Below are positions 15,320 to 22,628 of a stretch of DNA of 64,000 bases, one piece after another. The notes beneath the pieces were generated by a model. That model was given only the letters and a program-made list of their open reading frames with translations. It was not told the origin of the DNA and did not search any database. Source of the stretch: CAZNKU01 sp964573775. Lineage in GTDB: Bacteria; Bacillota; Clostridia; Monoglobales; Firm-18. The position numbers and the translations under genes are program-made. How positions within the stretch are numbered: the first letter of the stretch is position 1; every line of letters begins with the position of its first letter. The stretch lies in assembly GCA_964573775.1 (NCBI GenBank), contig CAZNKU010000001.1, positions 1 through 64,000 on the forward strand, given 5' to 3'.

Positions 15320-17398
15320 GTGAATAATATACCTGAAATGTTTGGTAGTCTTGTTTTTAATGAAACTGTTATGAAAGAAAGACTACCGGAAGACATATAT
15401 AGTGCAGTAAAAAAGACAATAGAAGAAGGAAAAACTTTAGACCCTAAGGTTGCCGGTGTTGTAGCTAATGAAATGAAGGAATGGGCTATTGAAAATGGTG
15501 CAACTCATTTTACACATTGGTTTCAGCCTATGACGGGTATTACTGCCGAAAAACACGACAGCTTTATCTCACCTGCCGAAAACGGCAAGGTTATAATGGA
15601 GTTTTCCGGTAAAGAACTTATAAAGGGTGAACCTGATGCATCAAGTTTTCCGTCAGGTGGATTGCGCGCTACCTTTGAAGCACGTGGTTATACGGCGTGG
15701 GACCCTACCTCATATGCTTTTATTAAAGATAATTCCTTATGTATACCTACTGCTTTTTGTTCATACGGTGGACAAGCTTTGGATAAAAAGACTCCGCTTT
15801 TGCGTTCAATGCATGCAGTAAATAAACAGACTTTACGTTTTTTAAGAGCTCTTGGTGACACAACTACAAAAGCTGTAAATACAACAGTAGGTCCTGAACA
15901 GGAATATTTCCTTATAGAAAAAGATATGTACAAACAACGCAAAGATCTTATCTTTTCAGGAAGAACTCTTTTTGGTGCAATGCCTCCTAAAGGTCAGGAA
16001 ATGGAAGATCATTATTTTGGTGTAATTAAACCTAAAGTATCTGCATTTATGAAAGAACTTGATGAGGAATTATGGAAGCTTGGAGTACTTGCAAAAACAA
16101 AGCATAATGAAGCTGCTCCTGCTCAGCACGAGCTTGCTCCGGTTTACTGTACAACAAATATAGCAATTGACCATAATCAAATTACAATGGAGCTTATGAA
16201 AAAGGTTGCCGATAAATATGATTTGGCATGTCTTTTACATGAAAAGCCATTTGAGTACATAAACGGTAGTGGTAAGCATAACAACTGGTCGATTTCTACA
16301 GATACAGGTGATAACTTGCTTAATCCAACAAGTACACCTGAAAATAACGAAAGATTTTTGTTGATGCTTTGTGCGGTTATTAAAGGTGTAGATGAGTATC
16401 AGGATTTGATGAGAATATCTGTTGCAAGTGCAGGTAATGACCATCGTCTTGGAGGTAATGAAGCACCTCCTGCAATTTTATCAATCTTCCTTGGAGAAGA
16501 ACTTGAAGAAATTCTTGAATCTATTGAAAATGAAGAAGAATATGTTAAAAAGTCTGTTGATAAAATGAAGCTCGGTACAAAAGTTATTCCTGAATTCAGA
16601 AGAGATAATACAGACAGAAACAGAACATCACCGTTTGCTTTTACCGGTAATAAGTTTGAGTTCCGTATGCTTGGCTCAAATGATTCTGCAGCATGTCCTA
16701 ATATTATGCTTAATACCATTGTTGCGGAAGAGCTTTCACAGTTTACAGAAATGCTTGAAGCAGGTAAAACTCCTAAAGAAATTATACGTGATACAATGAA
16801 GAATCACAAACGTATCATTTTCAACGGTAATAACTATTCTGAAGAATGGGTAAAAGAGGCAGAAAGACGTGGTCTTTCTAACCTTAAAACTACTCCGGAA
16901 GCTTTGGCACACTATACTGACGATAAAAATATAGCTTTGTTTGAAAAACACAAGGTTTATACCCGTGAAGAAGTTGTTTCAAGATATGAAATATTGGTTG
17001 AATATTATAATAAGGTTGTTAATATAGAAGCGAAAACAATGCTTTATATGGTAAGAAATGATATTATACCTGCAATTTCCGAATTTTCAAACGATATGTG
17101 CGTAGCTGTTGCAAACAAACGGGCAATATCCAATAAAATTAATTGCTCAGTTGAACTTGAACTTGCTGAAAAATCATCAGCTTTACTTGCAGAAATATAC
17201 GAAGTTACGGATAAACTTGATATTGAAGTAAAACATATTTCTGCAATGAAAGATTTTGCTGAGATTTCCTTTGAAATCAAGGATAATATGATTCCAATAA
17301 TGAATTCTTTAAGAAAAGTTGTTGATGAAGCAGAAGTAGTAGTTGGCGCACAGTATTGGCCTTATCCTACTTATGCAGATATGTTATTCTACATCTAA
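15320..17398 (+). CDS. glnN: Glutamine synthetase type III
   Basis: Converts glutamate, ammonia and ATP to glutamine. The 692-residue length and low-complexity-free GSIII sequence distinguish it from the 440-residue GlnA. Visible motifs include AKTKHNEAAPAQHELAPVY (residues about 258-276), the ATP-binding region NGSGKHNNWS (about 316-325), and NRTSPFAFTGNKFEFRMLGS (about 434-453). Start is GTG 15320 after CGGAGG. The upstream promoter-terminator arrangement suggests regulated antitermination, as ANTAR proteins do for glnN in some Clostridia, but no ANTAR gene lies in the window. Confidence 0.95.
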   Translation: MNNIPEMFGSLVFNETVMKERLPEDIYSAVKKTIEEGKTLDPKVAGVVANEMKEWAIENGATHFTHWFQPMTGITAEKHDSFISPAENGKVIMEFSGKELIKGEPDASSFPSGGLRATFEARGYTAWDPTSYAFIKDNSLCIPTAFCSYGGQALDKKTPLLRSMHAVNKQTLRFLRALGDTTTKAVNTTVGPEQEYFLIEKDMYKQRKDLIFSGRTLFGAMPPKGQEMEDHYFGVIKPKVSAFMKELDEELWKLGVLAKTKHNEAAPAQHELAPVYCTTNIAIDHNQITMELMKKVADKYDLACLLHEKPFEYINGSGKHNNWSISTDTGDNLLNPTSTPENNERFLLMLCAVIKGVDEYQDLMRISVASAGNDHRLGGNEAPPAILSIFLGEELEEILESIENEEEYVKKSVDKMKLGTKVIPEFRRDNTDRNRTSPFAFTGNKFEFRMLGSNDSAACPNIMLNTIVAEELSQFTEMLEAGKTPKEIIRDTMKNHKRIIFNGNNYSEEWVKEAERRGLSNLKTTPEALAHYTDDKNIALFEKHKVYTREEVVSRYEILVEYYNKVVNIEAKTMLYMVRNDIIPAISEFSNDMCVAVANKRAISNKINCSVELELAEKSSALLAEIYEVTDKLDIEVKHISAMKDFAEISFEIKDNMIPIMNSLRKVVDEAEVVVGAQYWPYPTYADMLFYI

Positions 17399-17413
17399 CT
17401 GAATAAAATTATT

Positions 17414-17461
17414 TTAGTTGGCAATAATATCCTCAAAAGGAGTGATATTATTGCCAATTGA
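17414..17461 (+). promoter_or_regulatory. Hairpin enclosing the rubrerythrin ribosome site and start codon
   Basis: TTGGCAATAATATC (17418-17431) and GATATTATTGCCAA (17444-17457) are a perfect 14-bp inverted repeat around a 12-base loop that contains the AAAAGGAG Shine-Dalgarno (17436-17442). In RNA, wobble and further pairs could extend the stem to 17414/17461, and CUC (17432-17434) can pair with GAG (17440-17442). The TTG start (17451) is inside the right arm. There is no T tract, so it is not a terminator. Translational control or a DNA operator are both possible. Confidence 0.75.
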
Positions 17462-18050
17462 TTTTAAAAACAGTGAGACTAAAGAAAATTTGATGAAAGC
17501 TTTTGCCGGAGAATCCCAGGCACGAAACAGATACGAAATGGCAGCAGGGATAGCAAATAAACAAAATCTTCAGGTTATTGAAATGATTTTCAAATTTACT
17601 GCTGACCAGGAAAAGGAGCATGCAGAAGTATTTTATAAATACCTTTCTGAAAGTTCGGGAGAAAATATTAAAATTGAGGGCACTTATCCTGTAGATATCA
17701 GTAATGATGTATGTGAGCTTTTAAAAATGGCTAAACATAATGAATATGAAGAACACGACGATGTATATCAGGCTTTCGGTAATAAAGCAAGGGAGGAAGG
17801 CTTTGAAAATATAGCACATACTTTTTTTGAAATTGCTAAAATTGAAAAAACGCACGGTGACAGATTTGCCCAACTTGCAGAGTTACTTCAAAGCAATAAA
17901 CTGTTCGTTTCGGATGTTAAGTGTAAGTGGATGTGCTTAAATTGCGGAAATATACTTGAAGTTGTTCAGGTACCGCAGATATGTCCTGTATGTCAGCATG
18001 ATAAGGGATATTTTATCAGATTGGAGCTTGCACCTTATACTTGTAATTGA
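17451..18050 (+). CDS. rbr: Rubrerythrin
   Basis: A peroxide-reducing diiron protein of anaerobes. The N-terminal ferritin-like four-helix domain (residues about 1-150) carries diiron ligands in GESQARNRYE, DQEKEHAEVF and IEKTHGDRF. The C-terminal rubredoxin domain has CLNCG and CPVCQ. I set the start at TTG 17451, just after AAAAGGAGTGATATTA; the protein then begins PIDFKNSETKENLMKAFAGE and is 199 residues, typical of the family. An upstream in-frame TTG at 17418 has no ribosome site. The start region lies in a perfect hairpin. Confidence 0.94.
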   Translation: MPIDFKNSETKENLMKAFAGESQARNRYEMAAGIANKQNLQVIEMIFKFTADQEKEHAEVFYKYLSESSGENIKIEGTYPVDISNDVCELLKMAKHNEYEEHDDVYQAFGNKAREEGFENIAHTFFEIAKIEKTHGDRFAQLAELLQSNKLFVSDVKCKWMCLNCGNILEVVQVPQICPVCQHDKGYFIRLELAPYTCN

Positions 18051-18056
18051 TTTTAA

Positions 18057-18097
18057 ATGAGTTCGGTATTCAACCGAACTCATTTCCTTATTTTTTT
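18057..18097 (+). terminator. Intrinsic terminator after rubrerythrin
   Basis: An 11-bp stem ATGAGTTCGGT/ACCGAACTCAT (18057-18067 with 18073-18083), 5-base loop, then a tail with a run of seven T (18091-18097). Confidence 0.88.
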
Positions 18098-18109
18098 AAA
18101 ATTAGGCTA

Positions 18110-18138
18110 TTGATTTATTTTGAAAAATGAGTTATACT
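18110..18138 (+). promoter_or_regulatory. Promoter of the DUF1858 gene
   Basis: TTGATT at 18110-18115, 17-base spacer, TATACT at 18133-18138, followed by a GGAGG ribosome site and ATG 18172. Confidence 0.7.
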
Positions 18139-18171
18139 ATAAAATATAAGATCAATTGGAGGTAATTTATA

Positions 18172-18369
18172 ATGAAAGTAACAAAAGATATGATAATAAT
18201 GGATGTTTTGAGAATGGTTCCTCAATCAGCTAATTTATTTTTGGAAATTGGTATGCATTGCTTAGGTTGTCCGTCAGCAAGCGGTGAATCAGTAGAGCAG
18301 GCGTGTATGGTACATGGTGCTGATTGCGATGCTTTAATCGAAAAAATCAATGCTTTAATTGAAGAATAA
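18172..18369 (+). CDS. DUF1858 domain protein (redox disulfide domain)
   Basis: A 65-residue protein matching the DUF1858 family, whose members accompany hybrid cluster proteins and carry a CxxC-like pair. It begins VTKDMIIMDVLRMVPQSANLF and has MHCLGCPSASGES, with cysteines 32 and 35, plus two more cysteines (46, 53). It has its own promoter and is 30 bases upstream of the next small gene. The stand-alone form and the preceding rubrerythrin suggest a role in redox homeostasis, but the function of the family is not established. Confidence 0.87.
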   Translation: MKVTKDMIIMDVLRMVPQSANLFLEIGMHCLGCPSASGESVEQACMVHGADCDALIEKINALIEE

Positions 18370-18399
18370 TTTGAGATTATAAATTTAAGGAGGCTCATA

Positions 18400-18693
18400 A
18401 TGGCAGATAAAGCTAACGAACAGAAGATTTTGACATATAAAGGTAAGCCGTTGATGAGAAAAGGTAACGAAATATATTACGGTAATGTTGAAGACAAATA
18501 CAGAGTATATTTGGAAATTGACGAAAACACTGATATTATGGGTTTAGATATTGCTACTCATGTTAATGTTCAGTTGCAGACAAATGATGTACCTGGTAAA
18601 GCTAAAATTTTGCGAAAAGCTGAAAGAGATGGTCTTTACGCTGCATTGGATTTGGGTGAATATTGGCTTACTGACATTTTGTCTGAAGAGTAA
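18400..18693 (+). CDS. Conserved hypothetical protein
   Basis: A 97-residue soluble protein preceded by a strong AAGGAGG site. I recognise no enzyme motif. It is acidic at its C-terminus (YWLTDILSEE), beta-rich by appearance (KPLMRKGNEIYYGNVEDKYRVYLEI), and has no signal, membrane helix or cysteine. It sits between a DUF1858 gene (30 bases upstream) and a good terminator, so the two small genes form a bicistronic unit. The regular codon use and ribosome site support a real gene. Function unknown. Confidence 0.85.
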   Translation: MADKANEQKILTYKGKPLMRKGNEIYYGNVEDKYRVYLEIDENTDIMGLDIATHVNVQLQTNDVPGKAKILRKAERDGLYAALDLGEYWLTDILSEE

Positions 18694-18699
18694 AAACAG

Positions 18700-18732
18700 T
18701 GGCGTTGCATTTAGCAACGCCATTATTTTGTG
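18700..18732 (+). terminator. Intrinsic terminator after the 97-residue protein gene
   Basis: A perfect 9-bp stem TGGCGTTGC/GCAACGCCA (18700-18708 with 18714-18722), loop ATTTA, tail TTATTTTG. Confidence 0.85.
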
Positions 18733-18741
18733 TAAAATTGA

Positions 18742-18775
18742 GTATGGCAGAAATATTTTTAATTTTCTGCCATAC
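18742..18775. repeat. 12-bp perfect inverted repeat without T tract
   Basis: GTATGGCAGAAA (18742-18753) and TTTCTGCCATAC (18764-18775) flank a 10-base A/T loop. It lies just after a complete terminator and about 80 bases before the start of the next gene. Neither strand has a following T run, so it does not look like a second terminator. It may be an operator or a leader hairpin. Confidence 0.6.
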
Positions 18776-18855
18776 CCTATATTAACAACCAACATGGTCG
18801 GTTGATTGCATATACAATATTATTTTATGATTTTACTGGTAATAAGGTGATTGGT

Positions 18856-19584
18856 TTGAATATAAAAAATGTAGAATGTGTTATTGTTGACAGAAATGCA
18901 CCACAGTCTTTATTTGATTATCTAAAAAAAGAAAAAATTGATTATATCAAAAGCGGTTACATAAAAAATACTTTAGAGGCAGTATCAACTCATCCTGATA
19001 TGCAAATTTGTCACATTGGTGCTAACAGATATGTCTGTGAGCCAAGTTTGTATGAATATTATTGTAACGAATTAAGAAAATACGATGTTAAGCTTTTTAA
19101 GGGTAATAAATATATATCAGACACTTACCCCGAGGATATTTCATATAATGTTGTTGTAACAGAAAATATAATTTTGCATAACTTAAAATATACCGACAAA
19201 ATGATTTTAAATGAAGTTGAAAGTTCAGCTATTAGTATATACAAAGTTAAACAAGGTTATACTAAATGTGCAACCTGTATAATAGATGATAACGCTTTAA
19301 TTACTTCTGATGAAAGTATATATAAAGTATGTGTTGCAAATAATATTGATTGTCTGTTGATAGAAAAAGGATTTATAAAGCTTGATGATAAGCACGACGG
19401 ATTTATTGGTGGATGTTGTGGCTTTGTGGGAAGTGAAAAATTGCTGTTCTGCGGTGATATAACATCACATCCGTCATATAATAAAATTGTTGAGTTTGCT
19501 TCAAAATACAGTGTTGAAATTATACCTTCATCAAATGATATTCTTTCCGATATCGGCAGTATAATTCCTGTTGTTAAAAAATAA
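18856..19584 (+). CDS. DUF6873-like protein (possible GME-fold enzyme)
   Basis: A 242-residue protein that resembles the clostridial DUF6873 family, which I recall as having a guanidino-modifying-enzyme (GME) fold. Suggestive motifs are THPDMQICHIGANRYVCEP (about residues 49-67) and GFIGGCCGFVGSEKLLFCGD near the C-terminus. I choose TTG 18856 because AAGGTG lies six bases upstream; an in-frame ATT/TTG region further upstream would add 18 residues without a ribosome site. It precedes ytxC by 12 bases. Substrate and role are unknown, and the fold assignment is from memory. Confidence 0.65.
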   Translation: MNIKNVECVIVDRNAPQSLFDYLKKEKIDYIKSGYIKNTLEAVSTHPDMQICHIGANRYVCEPSLYEYYCNELRKYDVKLFKGNKYISDTYPEDISYNVVVTENIILHNLKYTDKMILNEVESSAISIYKVKQGYTKCATCIIDDNALITSDESIYKVCVANNIDCLLIEKGFIKLDDKHDGFIGGCCGFVGSEKLLFCGDITSHPSYNKIVEFASKYSVEIIPSSNDILSDIGSIIPVVKK

Positions 19585-19596
19585 GGGAGTGAATAT

Positions 19597-20385
19597 GTGG
19601 CAAAATTTTCTGTATCTGTCTGCAAAAAAGAAAATGGTGATTTTTTTAAGAATATTTTTAATGAAATAGGTAATGAAAAAACTGACGAAATAAGTGATAA
19701 CAAAGTTGTATTTAATAATGTTGATGCCAATCGTAAAGAAAGGTTATATGATGTACTTGCAAAGAAAATATTTGAGGAATTTTCTAAAAAGATTTTAATT
19801 AAAATTATTAATATAAATTGTAATTATTTATCTAAACCTGATAAATATGAAATTTGGAAAATTGCATTTAAATATATAATGAATGATATGCTTGAAAACA
19901 ATTATGAACATTTATGCAGAATGTCTGTAATAAAAAAGAGATTAACAGAGTTTTGTGATAATTCAGAAAGCATATGTATTGACGGTTTCGTTAATTTCCG
20001 TCTTAGAGAATTGGAACAGAATTTTAGTGAATTAGTAGAAGAATGTGTTCAGGAATACATGATAGAACTTGAATATTCCGAGTTTATAAATTTGCTTAAA
20101 TATTTTGTTTCAATTCAAAATCCATTGTTTTTATCTGTTGAAGTAATATATGGAGATAAAATTAAGCTATATGCGGATGGAAAAGATATTACCAATAAAT
20201 GTATAAAAGATTTTAATAATGAAATATGTTTTGCAGAAGATAAAGACGATTTTTTGCTTAATTCATTAATTAGTATCGCTCCCAGGAAGATAGTTATTAA
20301 ACAGATTAAACAAAATATTAGTAATGAACTAAAAAAAACATTACTCGGCATTTTCGGCGATAAGCTAAAAATAACAACCGAGTAA
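19597..20385 (+). CDS. ytxC: YtxC-like sporulation protein
   Basis: A 262-residue protein resembling the YtxC family of endospore formers. The region ICIDGFVNFRLRELEQNFSELVEECVQEYMIELEYSEFI (about residues 126-166, motif GFVNFRL) is the family's most recognisable part. The start is GTG 19597 after AGGGAG. It is downstream of the DUF6873-like gene, probably in one transcript. Its end runs into the convergent azlD gene with only five bases between stop codons. The molecular function of YtxC is not known. Confidence 0.7.
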   Translation: MAKFSVSVCKKENGDFFKNIFNEIGNEKTDEISDNKVVFNNVDANRKERLYDVLAKKIFEEFSKKILIKIININCNYLSKPDKYEIWKIAFKYIMNDMLENNYEHLCRMSVIKKRLTEFCDNSESICIDGFVNFRLRELEQNFSELVEECVQEYMIELEYSEFINLLKYFVSIQNPLFLSVEVIYGDKIKLYADGKDITNKCIKDFNNEICFAEDKDDFLLNSLISIAPRKIVIKQIKQNISNELKKTLLGIFGDKLKITTE

Positions 20386-20396
20386 TATTTTTAATA
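20341..20396. terminator. Possible shared terminator of ytxC and azlD
   Basis: TTACTCGG (20341-20348) can pair with CCGAGTAA (20378-20385) across a 29-base loop, with ATTTTTAAT following on the + strand. It overlaps the end of ytxC and abuts azlD. The long loop makes it weak. Confidence 0.4.
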
Positions 20397-20708
20397 TCCT
20401 AATAATTGAATTATAAAAACAATAATGGAGGAACCTACAGCAACAGTGAGTAGCCCCCTTTTGAAATATGCCAAAAGTATGGCGACTATACAACCTGCAA
20501 TTGCACTTTCCTTAGAATTTGTACTGTTGATTATAGCCGGAAATGTCATAGAGGCTAAAACAGAGTAAGGAACATAATATAAAAAAGACTGTATCCATTG
20601 GTTTGTGATTTTTTTACGGAAAATTACCATTGGTAACATACGTATAAGGTATGTAGTTATTGCCATAACGGCAATTCCCGCAAGTATGTATTTATAGTTC
20701 ATCAACAT
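20391..20708 (-). CDS. azlD: Branched-chain amino acid export subunit AzlD
   Basis: A 105-residue membrane protein with three to four hydrophobic segments, starting MNYKYILAGIAVMAITTYLIRMLP, which is characteristic of AzlD (RMLP motif). It partners AzlC in export of branched-chain amino acids or analogues. Its start overlaps the azlC stop by seven bases on the minus strand, so translation is coupled. It converges on ytxC with almost no spacer. Confidence 0.9.
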   Translation of the reverse strand: MLMNYKYILAGIAVMAITTYLIRMLPMVIFRKKITNQWIQSFLYYVPYSVLASMTFPAIINSTNSKESAIAGCIVAILLAYFKRGLLTVAVGSSIIVFIIQLLGY

Positions 20709-21418
20709 TCCTCCTCAACAGTTTTTGATTTAACAGGAAATAAAGTTGCAGCAAGGGCACTTACAAATACTGTTATTATAATAATTGCCCATCCGTCTGA
20801 AATTTTGGACATAAGAGGAAGATATTCAAAAGCAATACTTAAAATAACAGAAAGTATTATTGCATAGGAAATATTTTTATTTTCCCTCGCAGGTGGAATA
20901 ATTATTGCTATGAACATTCCGTAAAGGGCTATACCCATAGAACTTGTTAAAATTGGCGGCATAAACTGGCTTGCTACTGCACCGACAGTTGTGCCTGCAG
21001 TCCAGCCTAAAACAGGAGTTATTATTAGCCCTGCCATATAAATTGAACTAAGAGCACATTTTCTTTGCATTGAAACGGCAAAAACTTCATCTGTTATACC
21101 AAAGGATATTGCAAGACGTTCCATTATGGTAAGGTTAGATTGTACTTTTTGGGATACGGAAAGTGACATAAGAAAGTATCTTATATTAATTATAAGAGTT
21201 GTTATTATAAGTTCGATAAATGTTCCGTTTTCTGTAAGTATGTTTGCACCGGCAAACTGACCTGCACTTGTAAGGTTAGTAAGTGACATTATAATTGCCG
21301 ACCATACCGGAAGTCCTGAAAGTACAGCAGTAAGACCAAATGCCATAGATACCGAAAAATATCCAAGACAAATTGGAAAACCATCTTTGATTCCCTGTAA
21401 AAATTCTTTCTTTTTCAT
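20702..21418 (-). CDS. azlC: Branched-chain amino acid export permease AzlC
   Basis: A 238-residue integral membrane protein of the AzlC family, with the typical start EFLQGIKDGFPICLGYFSVSMAFG and SAGQFAGANIL (about residues 50-62) and several membrane helices. It pairs with AzlD. The gene follows ddh on the same strand beyond a hairpin terminator, with a short leader of about 60 bases. Substrate is inferred from the family; the neighbouring ddh does not define it. Confidence 0.92.
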   Translation of the reverse strand: MKKKEFLQGIKDGFPICLGYFSVSMAFGLTAVLSGLPVWSAIIMSLTNLTSAGQFAGANILTENGTFIELIITTLIINIRYFLMSLSVSQKVQSNLTIMERLAISFGITDEVFAVSMQRKCALSSIYMAGLIITPVLGWTAGTTVGAVASQFMPPILTSSMGIALYGMFIAIIIPPARENKNISYAIILSVILSIAFEYLPLMSKISDGWAIIIITVFVSALAATLFPVKSKTVEEEC

Positions 21419-21448
21419 ACTGACCTCTGTGTTTATAATTTCTATAAA

Positions 21449-21474
21449 AAAGAGTTATCGCCTGATAACTCTTT
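21449..21474. terminator. Bidirectional-looking terminator between ddh and azlC
   Basis: An 11-bp stem AAAGAGTTATC/GATAACTCTTT (21449-21459 with 21464-21474) and a 4-base loop. On the minus strand, T residues follow directly after the stem, fitting termination of ddh ahead of azlC. Confidence 0.8.
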
Positions 21475-21481
21475 TGTGTTT

Positions 21482-22468
21482 TTAAAGTAGTTCTTTTCTA
21501 AGTTCTTCGCCTGATTTAACACTTAAATAAGATGGAGGAATATCCAAAACAGTTTTACAACCTTTGAAACCTTCTTTATTCATACGATATGCAGCACGAG
21601 CATATGCTACAATAACGGAAGATGTAAATTCAGGATTTGAATCAAGCTTCAGGCTGTATTCAATAATATGACTGTTTTCTAGATTTGCACCCGTTTTACC
21701 GCTGCGGATTACAAAACCACCGTGTGGGATGCCACTGTGATCTCTGTTTAGTTCTTCTTGTGAAATAAAATGAACTGTTGTATCATAATCTGCAAAGTAG
21801 TTTGGCATTGTTTTAATTTCATTTTCAATGCGTACTTTATCTGCAGCATCTTTGACTACAACAAAACATTCTCTTATGTGTTTTTGTCTTGTTGTAAGCT
21901 CAGGAGCTGAGCCACTACGTACAGCCTCCAATGCACTGTCAACAGGTATTGTGTACTGTTTTGCGTCAACAACACCGTTAATTCTTCTTATAGCGTCAGA
22001 ATGTCCCTGGCTTACGCCTTTTCCCCAAAATGTGTAATCTTTACCGTCAGGAAGTATTGCACCTGCATACATTCTGTTTATAGAGAACATACCCGGGTCC
22101 CAACCTACGGAAATAACAGCAATCTTGCCAGATTTTATTGCAGAATTATCTACATTCTCAAAATGTTCAGGAATTTTTGCATGTGTATCAAAACTGTCTA
22201 CTACATTAAATAACTTTGCAAGTTCGGGTGTTTGTGTAGGCAAATCTGTTGCACTGCCACCGCATAAAATCATTACATCAATTTTATCTGTCATTTTTGA
22301 AACGTAATCAGCGTGGTATACCGACACACCTTCTGTCTGTATTTTGACGGTTGATGGATCACGACGTGTAAATATTGCTACCAGCTCCAAATCATCATTT
22401 TGTTTTATTGCATTTTCTACACCTCGTCCCAAATTACCATAACCGAAAATACCAATTCTGATACTCAT
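21482..22468 (-). CDS. ddh: meso-Diaminopimelate dehydrogenase
   Basis: Reductively aminates tetrahydrodipicolinate to meso-diaminopimelate in one NADPH-dependent step for peptidoglycan and lysine. The 328-residue protein starts SIRIGIFGYGNLGRGVE (Rossmann GxGxxG) and carries VISVGWDPGMFSINRM, WGKGVSQGHSDAIRRI and PHGGFVIRSG, all characteristic of Ddh. I start it at ATG 22468, 14 bases after the GGAGG of the leader; upstream in-frame codons lie within the promoter. A consensus promoter precedes it. Presence of ddh implies the short DAP pathway. Confidence 0.95.
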   Translation of the reverse strand: MSIRIGIFGYGNLGRGVENAIKQNDDLELVAIFTRRDPSTVKIQTEGVSVYHADYVSKMTDKIDVMILCGGSATDLPTQTPELAKLFNVVDSFDTHAKIPEHFENVDNSAIKSGKIAVISVGWDPGMFSINRMYAGAILPDGKDYTFWGKGVSQGHSDAIRRINGVVDAKQYTIPVDSALEAVRSGSAPELTTRQKHIRECFVVVKDAADKVRIENEIKTMPNYFADYDTTVHFISQEELNRDHSGIPHGGFVIRSGKTGANLENSHIIEYSLKLDSNPEFTSSVIVAYARAAYRMNKEGFKGCKTVLDIPPSYLSVKSGEELRKELL

Positions 22469-22499
22469 AAAAAAACCTCCAATTTTTAGACATAGTAAA

Positions 22500-22528
22500 A
22501 TTATAGCACAATTTTTTTCCTTGTTCAA
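22500..22528 (-). promoter_or_regulatory. Promoter of ddh
   Basis: On the minus strand, TTGAAC (22528-22523), a 17-base spacer and TATAAT (22505-22500), about 30 bases ahead of the ddh start. Confidence 0.8.
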
Positions 22529-22582
22529 TAACACATCGTTAAAAATTATGATATGTTTTTAAATTTTTTTTGAGAAATTTTA

Positions 22583-22618
22583 CAAAAAACACCTCCGTAT
22601 TATTCTGTACGGAGGTGT
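22583..22618 (-). terminator. Intrinsic terminator after gatB
   Basis: An 11-bp stem ACACCTCCGTA/TACGGAGGTGT (22589-22599 with 22608-22618). On the minus strand the stem is followed by six T (22588-22583). It ends the yunB-ligA-gatCAB block. Confidence 0.9.
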
Positions 22619-22628
22619 ATGATTTTAA

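Noticed and set aside
18551..18805. 84-codon frame overlapping the 97-residue gene and its terminator
   Set aside because: It runs through an intrinsic terminator and a second hairpin, has no ribosome site and is out of frame with the better-supported gene.
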